Source of the DNA: Roseomonas fluvialis
Lineage (GTDB): Bacteria > Pseudomonadota > Alphaproteobacteria > Acetobacterales > Acetobacteraceae
Length of the DNA: 64,000 nt
NCBI RefSeq assembly: GCF_022846615.1
Contig: NZ_AP025637.1
Coordinates: 1,885,001-1,949,000 of the forward strand
Reading direction: 5' to 3'
Shown here: one piece after another, positions 19,856-29,535 of the stretch
How positions within the stretch are numbered: position 1 is the first letter of the stretch
Layout: every line of letters starts with the position of its first letter
Made by a program: the position numbers and the translations under genes
The notes under the pieces: generated by a model
Databases searched by the model: none
Told to the model about the DNA's origin: nothing
The model's input: the letters and a program-made list of their open reading frames with translations, nothing else

Positions 19856-21238
19856 TCAGGATGCCAGTGCGTGCAGGACGCGCGCCCAGGAGCGTGTGCC
19901 CTTGAGGAAGCAGTCCAGGTCGTATTTCTCGTTCGGGCTGTGGATGCGGTCGTCCTCGAGCCCGAAGCCCGCCAGGATCACGTCCATGCCGAGCGAAGTC
20001 TTGAGCATGTGCGTGACGGGAATGGATCCGCCGCCGCCGATGAAGAAGGCCTCGCGACCCCATTCGTCGCTCAGCGCCTGGCGCGCCTGCCGGAAGGCCG
20101 GGGCGTCGATCGGGAAGCGGATGGCGCGGCCGGCGCCGTGGTCGAGAAACTCCACCTTGCAGTCCGCCGGCACGCGGGCACGCACGAAGGCGCGGAAGGC
20201 CTCGCGCACCTTGTGTGGATCCTGGTCGAAGACCAGGCGGAACGACACCTTCGCGGAGGACTTGGAGGGGATCACGGTCTTGAAGCCTTCCCCCTGGTAG
20301 CCGCCGCCCATGCCGTTCACCTCGCAGGTCGGGCGGGACCAGGTCATTTCCAGCACGCTGCGGCCCTTCTCGCCGGCGGGGACCGACAGGCCGACCGTGC
20401 CGAGGAAGGCCGCGGGGTCGAAGGGCAGGGCCTCCCACTGCGCGCGCAGGGCGGGGTCGAGTTCGGGAACGCCGTCGTAGAAGCTGGGCAGGGTTACGCG
20501 CCCCTCCGAATCGCGCAGGTCCGCCAGGATGCGCGCGACGATCGCGTTCGGGTTCGCCGCCGCCATGCCGTAGAATCCAGAATGCAGGTCGCGGTCGGCG
20601 GCGGTGACGATGAATTCCTCGCCCACCAGGCCGCGCAGCATGGTGGTAATGGCGGGCGTGCGCGCATCCCACATGTTGGTGTCGCAGATCAGGCCGATAT
20701 CGGCGCGGAGTTCATCGGCGTTCGCCGCGAGGAAGCCGGGGAGGTTGGCGCCGCCCGATTCCTCCTCGCCCTCGAGCAGGATGGTGACCGGGATGGGCAG
20801 GCTGCCGGTCACCGCCTTCCAGGCGCGGCAGGCCTCGACGAAGGTCATCAGCTGGCCCTTGTCGTCGGCCGCGCCGCGCGCGCGGATCACCTTGGTGCCA
20901 TCGGCGCGCGTCTCGATGCGCGGTTCGAAGGGGTCGTGCTCCCACAAGTCCAGCGGGTCGACCGGCTGCACGTCGTAGTGGCCGTAGAACAGCGCGGAGG
21001 GGCCGGCGCCGGCGCGGTGATGCCCGACCACGATCGGATGCCCGGCGGTCGAGCGCGCCTGCGCCTCGAAGCCGATGGAGGCGAGGTCCGCTGCGTGCCA
21101 GTCCGCGCAGGCCTGGCATTCCGCGGCATAGGCCGGGTCGGCGGAAATCGAGCGGATGCGCAGCAGGTGGAACAGGCGGTCGAGCGCGGCAGGCGCCTCC
21201 GCATCGATCCGTGCGAGGACGGCATCGAGTTCGCCCAT
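19856..21238 (-). CDS. M20 family metallopeptidase (dipeptidase type)
   Basis: A 460-residue cytosolic di-zinc peptidase. Metal and catalytic motifs are visible in order: FYGHYDVQPVDP (His, Asp), RGAADDKGQ (bridging Asp), EGEEESGG (catalytic Glu and metal Glu), a later acidic ligand in the CDTNMW region, and GGGGSIPVTHML (C-terminal His). A dimerisation (lid) domain occupies the middle. ATG 21238 was chosen over an upstream in-frame start at 21274 because the conserved N-terminus begins there (MGELDAVLARID). Being next to abgT suggests it hydrolyses an imported aminoacyl-amino acid. The substrate is not determined by the sequence. Confidence 0.88.
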   Translation of the reverse strand: MGELDAVLARIDAEAPAALDRLFHLLRIRSISADPAYAAECQACADWHAADLASIGFEAQARSTAGHPIVVGHHRAGAGPSALFYGHYDVQPVDPLDLWEHDPFEPRIETRADGTKVIRARGAADDKGQLMTFVEACRAWKAVTGSLPIPVTILLEGEEESGGANLPGFLAANADELRADIGLICDTNMWDARTPAITTMLRGLVGEEFIVTAADRDLHSGFYGMAAANPNAIVARILADLRDSEGRVTLPSFYDGVPELDPALRAQWEALPFDPAAFLGTVGLSVPAGEKGRSVLEMTWSRPTCEVNGMGGGYQGEGFKTVIPSKSSAKVSFRLVFDQDPHKVREAFRAFVRARVPADCKVEFLDHGAGRAIRFPIDAPAFRQARQALSDEWGREAFFIGGGGSIPVTHMLKTSLGMDVILAGFGLEDDRIHSPNEKYDLDCFLKGTRSWARVLHALAS

Positions 21239-21363
21239 CGATATCTTCTCCCCCGGCCGTAACCGCCGGCCCATCGGAGCCTAGACCGGAATGCGGCCGT
21301 GTCACCTGCGCAACGCGTGCCGGGGCTTGGCTTCACGTCCCGTGCGGGTTGCCGCCTCGCGGG

Positions 21364-23046
21364 TCAGAACCGCGCCACGGCGGCGAACAGCACCCGGTTG
21401 GCGATGCCGTGCCCGAACCCCGCCGGCCCGCCCGCCTGCGCGCCGCCGAACAGGTCGCGCCGGGTGAACAGGTATTCGACCCCGAGGTCGAGCCAGCCGC
21501 TGCTGAACACCCCGTTGCGCACGCTGCCGAAGGGGCTCCAGATCAGGTTGGCAAACACCTGCTGGTATTCGCGGTTGAGCGAGGTGGCCGCCGCCGATCC
21601 CGGCGTGAAGCCCATGGCATAGCTCGGGAAGTCGCTCCGCGCGTAAGCGTAGGTGAAGTTGCTGCGCAGCTGGTCGGTCCAGAACCGCCGGTAGGCGATC
21701 GTCGCGCCATAGGTTGGGATCGGGTCGAGCCCCGCCTGCAGCACGCCAGGCAGGCCGAGGTTGGTCAGTGCGTCCTGCCCCGAATTCTGGCCAGCGAAGT
21801 AGCGCCCGATCCCCTCGCCATAGAAGGCCATGCCGACGATCTCGTCAGGCCCGAAAGCCTCCGACAGCCAGCGCATCGGCAGCCGCACCAGCCCCGATAC
21901 ACCCCACGCCAGCGCGGTGTCCGAGACCGGTGCCACGCCTGCTGCCGCGGTGCCGTCGGTGCGCAGTTCCAACTGGCGCAGAAGCGCGCGGCCCATCACC
22001 TCGGCGCCGTCATGCCGCCAGGAGACGCGCGCCAGCAGGTCGGGCACCGAATTGAAGGCAGGGCTGGCGCCGCCATCGAGGCTGCTGCCCGGCGTGAAGG
22101 CGCCGGCGGCCGAGGTGTAGGAGGTCTCGGGCGCCTCGAGCGAGATCATGCCCGTCACGCCATCGGCCAGCCGCCCGGTCACGCGCAGCTGCGCCTGGCG
22201 GATGAAGGACTGGTTCAGGTTGGTGGCGTCGATCAGGGTTTCGAAGACGCCCTCGTTCCACAGGCTGTTCGCTTGGCCAACCAGCACGCGCAGCCGTTCG
22301 TCGCTGAGTTCCGCCCAGGCCTGGCGCAGCCGAAACACCGCATTGTTCGAGGTCGGCGAACCGCCGCCGAAATCGCCCTCCAGCCGCGTCTCGAGGGTGC
22401 CCCAGGCGGTCAGCGTGCGGGTGTCGAAGCCGAAGCGGCTGAAGCGCGCCGTCATGCCGAAATCGCCGCCCTGCTGGTCGGCCAAGCTGCCTGCCAGCGG
22501 GATGGTCTGCGGCGGCGGCGCGTCGGTCTGGTTGCGCCCGCCGAAATCGTAGTAGCCGGTCAGTTTCGCGAAGCCGTAGAGCCGCACCTGCGTGTCGGTG
22601 CCTGGCACGCGGAACGCGATGCCGGGCAGGTCCGAGCGCAGCGCGTCGCCAGTCGCGGTTTGGTCGCCCATCGGTTCGGGGGGCTGCAGACCGGCGACGT
22701 TGGGCGCGAAGGGCGACGGGGCGACAGCGAGCGCGGCCTGGGCGGCGCGCGCCTCGGCGGCGGCGGCGCGGGCTTCGGCGGCTGCAGCCTGCGCTTCGGC
22801 GGCGGCGGGTTGGCGCGGGGTCGGGCGGGCGACCTGCCGGGCCGGTGCCGGCGTCACTGCTGCGCGCGCGGGCGGCTGCGCGGCGGACCGGGCCTCGAGC
22901 TGTTCGACGCGCCGGCGCATTTCCTCGAGCTGCCGGCGCAATTCGGCGATCATCGCGGCATCGCCGCCCTGTGCCTGCGCCGCAACCGGTGCGGCGGCGA
23001 GGCCGAGCGCCCCCGCCAGCAGCAGCGACCCGACCCGGGCGCTCAT
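21364..23046 (-). CDS. DcaP-like outer-membrane porin
   Basis: A 560-residue predicted trimeric porin. A signal peptide (about residues 1-26, ending VAAQAQ) is followed by a coiled-coil segment (IAELRRQLEEMRRRVEQLEAR, about 33-53) and a long Ala/Pro linker. The barrel starts at TDTQVRLYGFAKLTGYYDFGG, the typical opening of DcaP proteins, and the protein ends in Phe (FAAVARF), as expected for BAM-assembled barrels. DcaP relatives take up dicarboxylates and similar negatively charged molecules. It is a single gene between two operons on the same strand, about 125 bases from the peptidase start. Confidence 0.8.
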   Translation of the reverse strand: MSARVGSLLLAGALGLAAAPVAAQAQGGDAAMIAELRRQLEEMRRRVEQLEARSAAQPPARAAVTPAPARQVARPTPRQPAAAEAQAAAAEARAAAAEARAAQAALAVAPSPFAPNVAGLQPPEPMGDQTATGDALRSDLPGIAFRVPGTDTQVRLYGFAKLTGYYDFGGRNQTDAPPPQTIPLAGSLADQQGGDFGMTARFSRFGFDTRTLTAWGTLETRLEGDFGGGSPTSNNAVFRLRQAWAELSDERLRVLVGQANSLWNEGVFETLIDATNLNQSFIRQAQLRVTGRLADGVTGMISLEAPETSYTSAAGAFTPGSSLDGGASPAFNSVPDLLARVSWRHDGAEVMGRALLRQLELRTDGTAAAGVAPVSDTALAWGVSGLVRLPMRWLSEAFGPDEIVGMAFYGEGIGRYFAGQNSGQDALTNLGLPGVLQAGLDPIPTYGATIAYRRFWTDQLRSNFTYAYARSDFPSYAMGFTPGSAAATSLNREYQQVFANLIWSPFGSVRNGVFSSGWLDLGVEYLFTRRDLFGGAQAGGPAGFGHGIANRVLFAAVARF

Positions 23047-23248
23047 GGCGTGCTGTCCGGCACGGGCTGAGGCTCGGAGCCAGCGGGAAACGGCGCCATC
23101 GGGTCATCCTCCGGTGAGGTGCGGCGGATCGCCCAGGGCGCCGCGCCACGCAAGGTTAGGAGCCACGGCTGGTGCCGGGCAGCGGGTGCCATTGGCGCGC
23201 CATGCCGCCCCTGTGCCGAGTGTCCCGGCGGCATAGCGCGGTGGGCGG

Positions 23249-24241
23249 TCAGAAGCGGAAGGACAGGCTGATCGAGCCGAACTGCGCAGTATTGCGCTGC
23301 GTGGTGAATTCGCGCGACCGGGCCGTGTAGCTGACGGTCAGGCGCGCGAAGGGCATGACGATGGCGACACCGGCATTCGCGTCGCCGACGAGCGCTTCGC
23401 GGTCGACGCTGCGGCTTTCGCGCCAGGTATTGCCGTCGAGGAAGATGTCGCGCGCCACCGCGCGGCCATCGACGCCGACAAAGGCGTACCAGCCCCAGCG
23501 CCCGTCCGGCTGGTAGAAGTTCGATCCGGAGATGGAAGGCCGCATGCGCGGCGGGCCGAAATCCGCCTCCAGCTCATTGCCCACGCGCAGCATCAGACCG
23601 GCCGATGCATAGGTCTGCACATTGCCCAGGCTGGCGGTCACGCTCGGCACCATGCCGACCGCCACGTCGTCAAGGATCGGGTCGCTGTTGAGGCGCCACT
23701 GCCGCGTCACGATCAGGTTGACGCCCGGTTCGTCCTTGATCTGGTAGGCCCAGCCCAGCGCGCGGTCGATGTTCATCGCATCATGCACGCCGTTCTGCGT
23801 CTGCTCGCCGAGCGCACCGGACCCGACGATGCCCAGCTGCAATTCGATGCTGCCGTATTCGCGCGCGGTGTAGGAGACGAGGCCGATCGACCCGTACAGC
23901 CATCCGGCATAGGGCCGGTCGAGCGGATCGGGATCGCGCACCTGCGTATCCGCCGGCGTGAAGATGTTCTGCCCGACGGAGAGCCCCCAGCGCGGCGTGC
24001 CGCCGCGTGGGAATACGATGCCCGGCCCGTCGGTCAGGAAGCCCAGCCAGGATGGCGGCACGAAGACCGGCGACCGCCAGGCCGCCTGCACGCCGCTGGT
24101 GTAGTAGCGATCGGTGCCGGCCAGGAGGTCGTTCTCGTAGGTGAAGGTCCAGGTGCCGTGGTGCTCGCCCTCGACGCGGTCGTCAGCCAAGGCGGGCAGG
24201 GCGGCTGAGGCGAGTGCCGCGGCGAAGCGCAGCGCCCTCAT
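23249..24241 (-). CDS. LpxR-like outer-membrane lipid A deacylase family protein
   Basis: A 330-residue protein of the DUF2219/LpxR family, which in Salmonella removes the 3'-acyloxyacyl group of lipid A. It has a signal peptide of about 19 residues (ending LPALA), then WTFTYENDLLAGTDRYYTSG, containing the Asn-Asp pair and Tyr/Thr positions typical of LpxR calcium and active sites. RPYAGWLYGS and an aromatic-rich barrel ending in FRF follow. The start codon overlaps the asparaginase stop by four bases, so it is the last gene of the glutaminase-MFS-asparaginase transcript. Whether it really deacylates lipid A here is unproven. Confidence 0.75.
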   Translation of the reverse strand: MRALRFAAALASAALPALADDRVEGEHHGTWTFTYENDLLAGTDRYYTSGVQAAWRSPVFVPPSWLGFLTDGPGIVFPRGGTPRWGLSVGQNIFTPADTQVRDPDPLDRPYAGWLYGSIGLVSYTAREYGSIELQLGIVGSGALGEQTQNGVHDAMNIDRALGWAYQIKDEPGVNLIVTRQWRLNSDPILDDVAVGMVPSVTASLGNVQTYASAGLMLRVGNELEADFGPPRMRPSISGSNFYQPDGRWGWYAFVGVDGRAVARDIFLDGNTWRESRSVDREALVGDANAGVAIVMPFARLTVSYTARSREFTTQRNTAQFGSISLSFRF

Positions 24242-25215
24242 GCGTAGGGGGCGAAGGCGCGCGCCGCCGCATCGCGCCCGGCGCCGCCGCGCAGCGCCAG
24301 GCCCAGCAGCAGCCGCGCCTTCAGCGCCGTGAGCATTCCCGCCGAAACCAGGCCGCGTCCCATCAGGTCGATCTCTCCGCCCGCATAGCCATAGGTACTG
24401 GTGAAGACCGGCCCCGCCGCGGAGCGCGAGGCGAGCACCACCGGCACGCGCGCTGCCAGCGTACCAACCGCATCGGCGGCATCGGCCGGCACATGCCCCG
24501 CGCCCATCCCGGCGATCACGGCGCCCGCATAGCCCAGGCCGGGCAGCGCCGCCAGCATCCGCCCGTCATCGCCCATCGCCCAGGTGATCAGCGCGATCGG
24601 CGCGGGCGGGCCGTCGGCGGCCGGCAGCACAGGCAGGCGCTGCACGCGCGCATGGATGCGTGGGCGGCCTTCCGCCACCGCGCCGATCGGCCCGACCAGC
24701 GGCGAGGCGAAGGCCGAGGGCAGGGTCGTATGCGTCTTCTGCACGAAGCGCGCCGCGTGGATGTCGTAGTTCAGCACGGCCAGCGCACCCAACCCGCGGG
24801 CAGCATCGGACACCGCCACGCGTGCGGCCGCCAGCAGATTGGCCGGCCCGTCCGCGCCGGGCGCGTCGGCGCCGCGCATCGCGCCGGTCATCACCACCGG
24901 CTTGTCGCCGCCCACCAGCGCATCGAGGATGAAGGCACTCTCCTCGATGGTGTCGGTTCCCTGGATGACCACGGCACCATCCACGCCGTCGGCGAAGGCC
25001 GCCTCGATCCGCCGCGCGACCTCCACCAGGATCGTCGGCGTCAGCGACGGGCTGGGCAGGCGCGCGGCGCTTTCGGCCTCGATGGTCGCGACGGTCGCGA
25101 GCTCCGGCACGGACGCCACCAGCTCCGCCGCGCCCAGCTTAGGCGCGATGCCCCCGCCGGCGGACGGCACCATGGTGATGGTGCCGCCCAGCGAGAGCAT
25201 CAGCAGCCGCTTCAT
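24238..25215 (-). CDS. L-asparaginase (type I/II fold)
   Basis: A 325-residue amidohydrolase that converts asparagine to aspartate and ammonia. The first nucleophile motif is LSLGGTITM (Thr about residue 12), the second catalytic region is VIQGTDTIEESAF (Thr-Asp pair, about 89-101), and MTGAMRGADAPGADG gives the catalytic Lys-equivalent region. No signal peptide is obvious, so it is probably cytosolic. Its start overlaps the MFS stop (ATGA) and its stop overlaps the LpxR-like start. With the upstream glutaminase it forms an amide-hydrolysing operon. Confidence 0.87.
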   Translation of the reverse strand: MKRLLMLSLGGTITMVPSAGGGIAPKLGAAELVASVPELATVATIEAESAARLPSPSLTPTILVEVARRIEAAFADGVDGAVVIQGTDTIEESAFILDALVGGDKPVVMTGAMRGADAPGADGPANLLAAARVAVSDAARGLGALAVLNYDIHAARFVQKTHTTLPSAFASPLVGPIGAVAEGRPRIHARVQRLPVLPAADGPPAPIALITWAMGDDGRMLAALPGLGYAGAVIAGMGAGHVPADAADAVGTLAARVPVVLASRSAAGPVFTSTYGYAGGEIDLMGRGLVSAGMLTALKARLLLGLALRGGAGRDAAARAFAPYA

Positions 25216-26861
25216 GCCGCGGCCTCGTCCTCGCGCTTGCCCGGCGGCGGCGGGCGTAGCCCGTCGGGGATTTCGCCCGGGCGGTAGGCCGGCAGGCGCG
25301 AGGCCGGGATGATCGCCAGCGCGGCGACGATCGCCATGATGAGCAGGCCGATCTTGAGCGCCTGCAATCGCGCCTCGGTGTTCACGCGCACCGCCTCGGC
25401 CACCTGCTCCGGCGCGGCGCCGGTGCGTTCCATGATCGACAGCAGGCGGTCGTTGCTGACGAAATTGATGCTGTCGAGGTCGATCTGCGTTACCACCGCA
25501 GGCGGCAGGGCGGGGTTCTCGGCGATCCGGTACAGGATGCCGGCGGACAACAGCCCGACCAGCAGCGCGCCAGACACCGCCGTGCCCACGCCGGCGGCGA
25601 GGTTCTGCGTGGTGCCGCGCAGCGAGCCCACGTCGCCCGCCAGCTCCTTCGGTGCGGCGGTCACCAGCACGTTGAACACCAGCGTCACCAGCGCGCCCTG
25701 GCCAATGCCGAAGGTGATCAGCCCCAGCATCACCGGCACGGCCGACCAGTCGTTGCGCACCACCCAGGCCAGCCACAGCAGCCCCACCACGCACAGCGCG
25801 AAGCCGCCCTGCGCGATGCGCCGCGGGGGCACGGTGGGATAGAGCCGCACCACCAGCATCGCGGTGAAGAATACCGTCAGGTTGAAGGGCATCATGGCGA
25901 TCGCGGTTTCGATCGGCGTGCGCCCCTGCACGATCTGGATATAGAGCGGCACGGTGAAGTTCAGCATGGCCTCGAGCCCGACCACGGTGAACATCGCATA
26001 GACCGCCGCGCGTTCCTCGCCGGAGGTGATGACGCGCAGATCCAGCAGCGGCGTGCCGCCGCGGGCCGCCACGCGCTTGCACCAGGCGATGAAGACCTGC
26101 AGCAGGATGATGCCTGTCACGATCATGATCGGCGCGGGCGACATGCCCATCACGTCGAACGGCGCGCCCGGCCGTGCGACGCCCAGGCCCCAGCGATTCA
26201 GGTTGTTGAAGCCGAACACGACCATGATGATGGCGCAGGCCGCCAGCGCGACGCCGACGATGTCGATCTTCACCTCGGGGCGCGACTCCTCTGGCTTGAG
26301 CTTGAAGGACAGCCAGAACACCACGGCGGCGGCCACCACCAGGATGCCGAAGACTGGCCGCCAGCCGATGAAGGTGCCGAGCATCCCGCCGATCATGAAG
26401 GCCGCGACACCCGCCGCCGCGCGCGCAGACCCGAGCGCGCCCACCGCGGTGGCCTGCTGCTGACCGCGGTAATGATGCGCGATCAGCGCCACCAGCGCGG
26501 GGACGATCACCGCCGCCGCCAGACCCGCCAGCAGCTGCGCCACCAGCATGAAGGTCGCCGCCGGCGCGATCACCATCAGGATCTGCGCGATGCCGAACAG
26601 CCCGACGACCACCCGGAACACCGCGGTGGAGCCGAAGCGCTGCACCAGCTTCGCCCCCAGCATCACGAAGCCGGCGACCGAGAGCGAATACATCACGATG
26701 CCGGTGGCGATGGTGGTGGGCGGCACGCCGAAGGACGACACCATGCCCGCCAGAGAAACGGGAAGCGCCGCCACGTTGAACGACATCAGCATCTGCCCGA
26801 GTGCGATCGCGATCATCGGCACCCAGGATTCGCGCGGCGGCGCGGCGTCCGTGCTGCTCAT
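25212..26861 (-). CDS. MFS transporter, DHA2-like (14 helices)
   Basis: A 549-residue major facilitator with about 14 hydrophobic segments and a charged C-terminal tail (GKREDEAAA). GAKLVQRFGSTAVFRVVVG (after helix 2) resembles the MFS loop motif, and GALGSARAAAGVAAFMIGGMLG resembles motif C of drug:H+ antiporters. A large periplasmic loop with NFVSNDRLLSIMERTGAAPEQ lies before the last helix. It is encoded between glutaminase and asparaginase, so it may export or import an amide or amino acid. DHA2 relatives are mostly drug exporters, so the substrate stays open. Confidence 0.8.
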   Translation of the reverse strand: MSSTDAAPPRESWVPMIAIALGQMLMSFNVAALPVSLAGMVSSFGVPPTTIATGIVMYSLSVAGFVMLGAKLVQRFGSTAVFRVVVGLFGIAQILMVIAPAATFMLVAQLLAGLAAAVIVPALVALIAHHYRGQQQATAVGALGSARAAAGVAAFMIGGMLGTFIGWRPVFGILVVAAAVVFWLSFKLKPEESRPEVKIDIVGVALAACAIIMVVFGFNNLNRWGLGVARPGAPFDVMGMSPAPIMIVTGIILLQVFIAWCKRVAARGGTPLLDLRVITSGEERAAVYAMFTVVGLEAMLNFTVPLYIQIVQGRTPIETAIAMMPFNLTVFFTAMLVVRLYPTVPPRRIAQGGFALCVVGLLWLAWVVRNDWSAVPVMLGLITFGIGQGALVTLVFNVLVTAAPKELAGDVGSLRGTTQNLAAGVGTAVSGALLVGLLSAGILYRIAENPALPPAVVTQIDLDSINFVSNDRLLSIMERTGAAPEQVAEAVRVNTEARLQALKIGLLIMAIVAALAIIPASRLPAYRPGEIPDGLRPPPPGKREDEAAA

Positions 26862-26889
26862 GGGTTGTCCACTCCTGTCATGACGTGTC

Positions 26890-27894
26890 TCAGGCCTCCG
26901 GCGCCGAGGCGAACAGGTTCAGCCCCAGCCGTTCCGACAGGAAGCGCGTGACGAGCTGCCCGCGCACGCTGTTACCCGCCGCATCGAGCGGCGGCGAAAA
27001 GACGCCGAGCCCACCCTTGCCCGGCGCGATCGCGACGATGCCGCCCGCCACGCCGCTTTTCCCGGGCAGGCCGACCTCGTACAGCCAGTCGCCCGACTGC
27101 TCGTACAGCCCCGCGGTCGCCATGACCGCCAGCACGCGGCGGCAGCGATCCGCATCGAGAACGCGTTCCCCGGTCATCGGGTTTACCCCGCCATCGGCGA
27201 GCGTTGCGCCCATCACCGCGAGGTCGCGCGCCGTGACGCGCACGGCGCATTGCCGCGTGTAGATGTCGGTCGCCTCGTCCGGATCGCAGTACATCCGGCC
27301 ATAGCCGTGCAGCAGCCGCGCAATGCCCTGGTTGCGCTGGTTGGTCGCGGCTTCCGAAGCGTAGACCTCCTCGTCCATCTCCAGCGTGCGCCCGGCGAAG
27401 CGCGACAGGCCATCCAGGATGAAGCGCCAGCGTTCCTGCGCATCCGCACCCGGCGCAAGGCTCGTGGTGGCGATCGCGCCGGCATTGACCATCGGGTTCA
27501 CGGTACGCTCGCCGTTCAGCTCGATCGCCATGACCGAGTTGAAGGGCAGGCCGGTCGCATTCACGCCGATCGCGGCGCGTGCCCGCCCGCCGCCCAGCGC
27601 CTGGCAGACCAACGCGAAGACGAAGGGCTTCGAGATCGACTGGATCGAGAAGGCGTGTTCCGCCTCACCAACCTCGAAGGCCTGGCCATTGACGCCGGCG
27701 ACGCAGATCCCGAACCAGGCGGGATCGGCCTTGGCCAGGGCGGGGATGTAGTCGGCGACGCGGCCCTCGGTCACGGCGCCGTAGCGGCCGTGGGCCTCGC
27801 GCACCAGTTCGGCAACCACCCCAGGCGGCGGCAGGTGGCCGGTGGACACGGCCGGAGGGCCCATCGCCTCCTCGGCATGCAGCCGCTCATGCAT
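26890..27894 (-). CDS. glsA: glutaminase
   Basis: A 334-residue serine-dependent beta-lactamase-fold glutaminase hydrolysing glutamine to glutamate and ammonia. Key motifs are FSIQSISKPFVFALV (the SxxK catalytic Ser-Lys), LPFNSVMAIEL, NPMVNAGAIAT (substrate-binding Asn and the NAGA motif), and GLPGKSGVAGGIVAIAPGKGGLGVFSPPL near the end (GKSGVGGG-type Ser loop). ATG 27894 was preferred over an in-frame upstream extension that is Pro/Arg-rich and unlike the family. It is the first gene of the operon leading to the MFS and asparaginase genes. Confidence 0.92.
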   Translation of the reverse strand: MHERLHAEEAMGPPAVSTGHLPPPGVVAELVREAHGRYGAVTEGRVADYIPALAKADPAWFGICVAGVNGQAFEVGEAEHAFSIQSISKPFVFALVCQALGGGRARAAIGVNATGLPFNSVMAIELNGERTVNPMVNAGAIATTSLAPGADAQERWRFILDGLSRFAGRTLEMDEEVYASEAATNQRNQGIARLLHGYGRMYCDPDEATDIYTRQCAVRVTARDLAVMGATLADGGVNPMTGERVLDADRCRRVLAVMATAGLYEQSGDWLYEVGLPGKSGVAGGIVAIAPGKGGLGVFSPPLDAAGNSVRGQLVTRFLSERLGLNLFASAPEA

Positions 27895-28077
27895 GGTGGT
27901 TGGCCGCCGGGGCGGGCGCCGGGATTGGGGACCGGCGGCTGACGTGCGGTCGGTCTTGGGCGGAGGATGGCATTTCGGGAGCCTATCAGCGGCGGCGGGG
28001 CCGCGTATGGTCGGCACGTCCCGGCATTGGGCCGGGGGTTCCAAAGGGCCGGCGGCGCAGCGCGAGCCCGGGCTTCG

Positions 28078-29184
28078 CTAAAGCCGATGCAGGATCTCGC
28101 TCACACTGGATGGCCCCTGGCCCGGCGCGTTGAAGGCCGCGTGTGGCAGCGTGCCGCGACCCTCAAGCGCGGCCATGCGCAACTCGCGCGGGGTAGCGCC
28201 GAAATGCGCGCGAAAGGACCGGCTGAAGCTGGAAGGTTCGAAGAAGCCGACCGCCTCGGCCATCTGGGCGATGCCACGGCGGTCATGGGGATCGGTGAGC
28301 AAGCGGTAGGCGCACCGCAGCCTCTCGCGCTGGATGTAGCACGCCACGCCGCCGAGCGGTTCAAACAACCGGTACAGGGCGGACCGCGATACGCCGCCCA
28401 TGGCACAAAGCCGCCCCGGGCCAAGCGTCGCGGACCCGAGATTGGCGCGGATCAGCCGCTTGATGCGGGAGAGCTGGAGGTGTTCGATCTGCGGACACGC
28501 CGCTTCCAGCGCATCGCGGCTGCCCTCCAATGCCGCCGCGAGCAGCGCCCGCGTCGCGGTTTCGAGATGTGCGATTTCGCTCGCGCGCAGGTTCTGCGAC
28601 ACCTCCTGCATGGTTTCGAGGTAGGTGGCGAGCAGGCGGCCTGCAGGCCCGGCCAAGGGTCGATAGAGCGTGGCCGAAAAGAGCGGTTCGAGCTCTGGCA
28701 TCGAATCACGCGCGACGAACAGGGAGGCCCATTCGATTTCGGCGCCCTCGCGCTGTGCCTCGAACGGGCGGGCCATGGTCAGGACATAGGGAACGCCCAG
28801 GTCGAAGGTCACTTCGGCATTGCCGCTGCGCTGGCGCTGGGTGCCCCGTCGACAGATGCCGATGATCCAGTGGTCGAGCGAATCGCGGCGGATGCGCGCC
28901 TGCGACCGGCTGTAGTCATAGGGCGGCAGGACCGCGTGGTAGTACATAAAGGCGCCGAAGGGCAGCGCCGTTCCGCGCGCCTCGAAACCACGATCATGTT
29001 GTGACTTCGGCCGGCCGGTATCGAGGTACGGGACGGAGAGATCGCGCCACGCTTCGAATTGATGATGCGGCGCAAGGCCGCGGGTGCTGAGCACCAACGG
29101 GCGCACCGCGGTGCCGGTGAAGTCGTCGGCGGTCCCGCCTTCCCCGCGCGGCGTTGCAGGCCGTCGCGCCGACTGGCTTGGCAT
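28078..29184 (-). CDS. AraC family transcriptional regulator
   Basis: A 368-residue activator-type regulator. The N-terminal two thirds resemble the AraC-binding-like domain of the NphR/FeaR group (HHQFEAWRDLSVPYLD, about 40-55). The C-terminal part is a double helix-turn-helix with LCAMGGVSRSALYRLFEPLGG (first HTH) and IAQMAEAVGFFEPSSFSRSFR followed by FGATPRELR (second HTH and the family signature). A good Shine-Dalgarno (GGGAG) precedes ATG 29184. It is read in the same direction as the glutaminase operon 183 bases downstream and could control it, but that is inference. Confidence 0.87.
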   Translation of the reverse strand: MPSQSARRPATPRGEGGTADDFTGTAVRPLVLSTRGLAPHHQFEAWRDLSVPYLDTGRPKSQHDRGFEARGTALPFGAFMYYHAVLPPYDYSRSQARIRRDSLDHWIIGICRRGTQRQRSGNAEVTFDLGVPYVLTMARPFEAQREGAEIEWASLFVARDSMPELEPLFSATLYRPLAGPAGRLLATYLETMQEVSQNLRASEIAHLETATRALLAAALEGSRDALEAACPQIEHLQLSRIKRLIRANLGSATLGPGRLCAMGGVSRSALYRLFEPLGGVACYIQRERLRCAYRLLTDPHDRRGIAQMAEAVGFFEPSSFSRSFRAHFGATPRELRMAALEGRGTLPHAAFNAPGQGPSSVSEILHRL

Positions 29185-29535
29185 GTGTCACTCCCGGTGC
29201 GGGCTTTCTTTGGGTACCCGCGAGGGCCGCAGGAAACACTTGGCCCGGCGGCCACTCAAGCAAAATCGCGTGCGAGGCGCCTGGCGGTGCGTATGCCGGG
29301 CCGCGACAGTAAATTCCTGCGACTGGGATGCAGCAGGTTCTTCTGTATAGGATGCGGCTCGATGCAGTCGATCTAGTGATCGGGTGACAAGTGTAGCGAG
29401 AGATCGCTGTCGAATGCAAAGGCTGCCTTATATCAGTAAGGTCGCGTATTGCCGGTGCCGGCTGTTCGGCCTCATATTCATTTCACATTCGATTGTATCG
29501 GCGCGTGTTGTGCAGACCAGCGGCCCGCGGCGGCA
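29185..29535 (-). promoter_or_regulatory. intergenic region upstream of the AraC gene
   Basis: About 350 bases without a gene, with noticeably lower GC than the flanks. It separates the 17-kb glycan/secretion block (ending at 29536) from the AraC gene. Short inverted repeats are visible: CGATC-TAGT-GATCG (29369-29382) and AGCGA-GAGA-TCGCT (29395-29408). It must contain the AraC promoter. No clear U-tract terminator for the upstream block was found. Confidence 0.45.

Noticed and set aside
17659..19905. 748-codon plus-strand open frame opposite abgT
   Set aside because: Low-complexity Asp/His/Arg/Gln composition is the mirror of hydrophobic membrane codons; it is antisense shadow of AbgT.
29060..29380. 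Short plus-strand frames in and beside the AraC upstream region
   Set aside because: They overlap the AraC 5' end or promoter region, have no Shine-Dalgarno and no protein-like composition.
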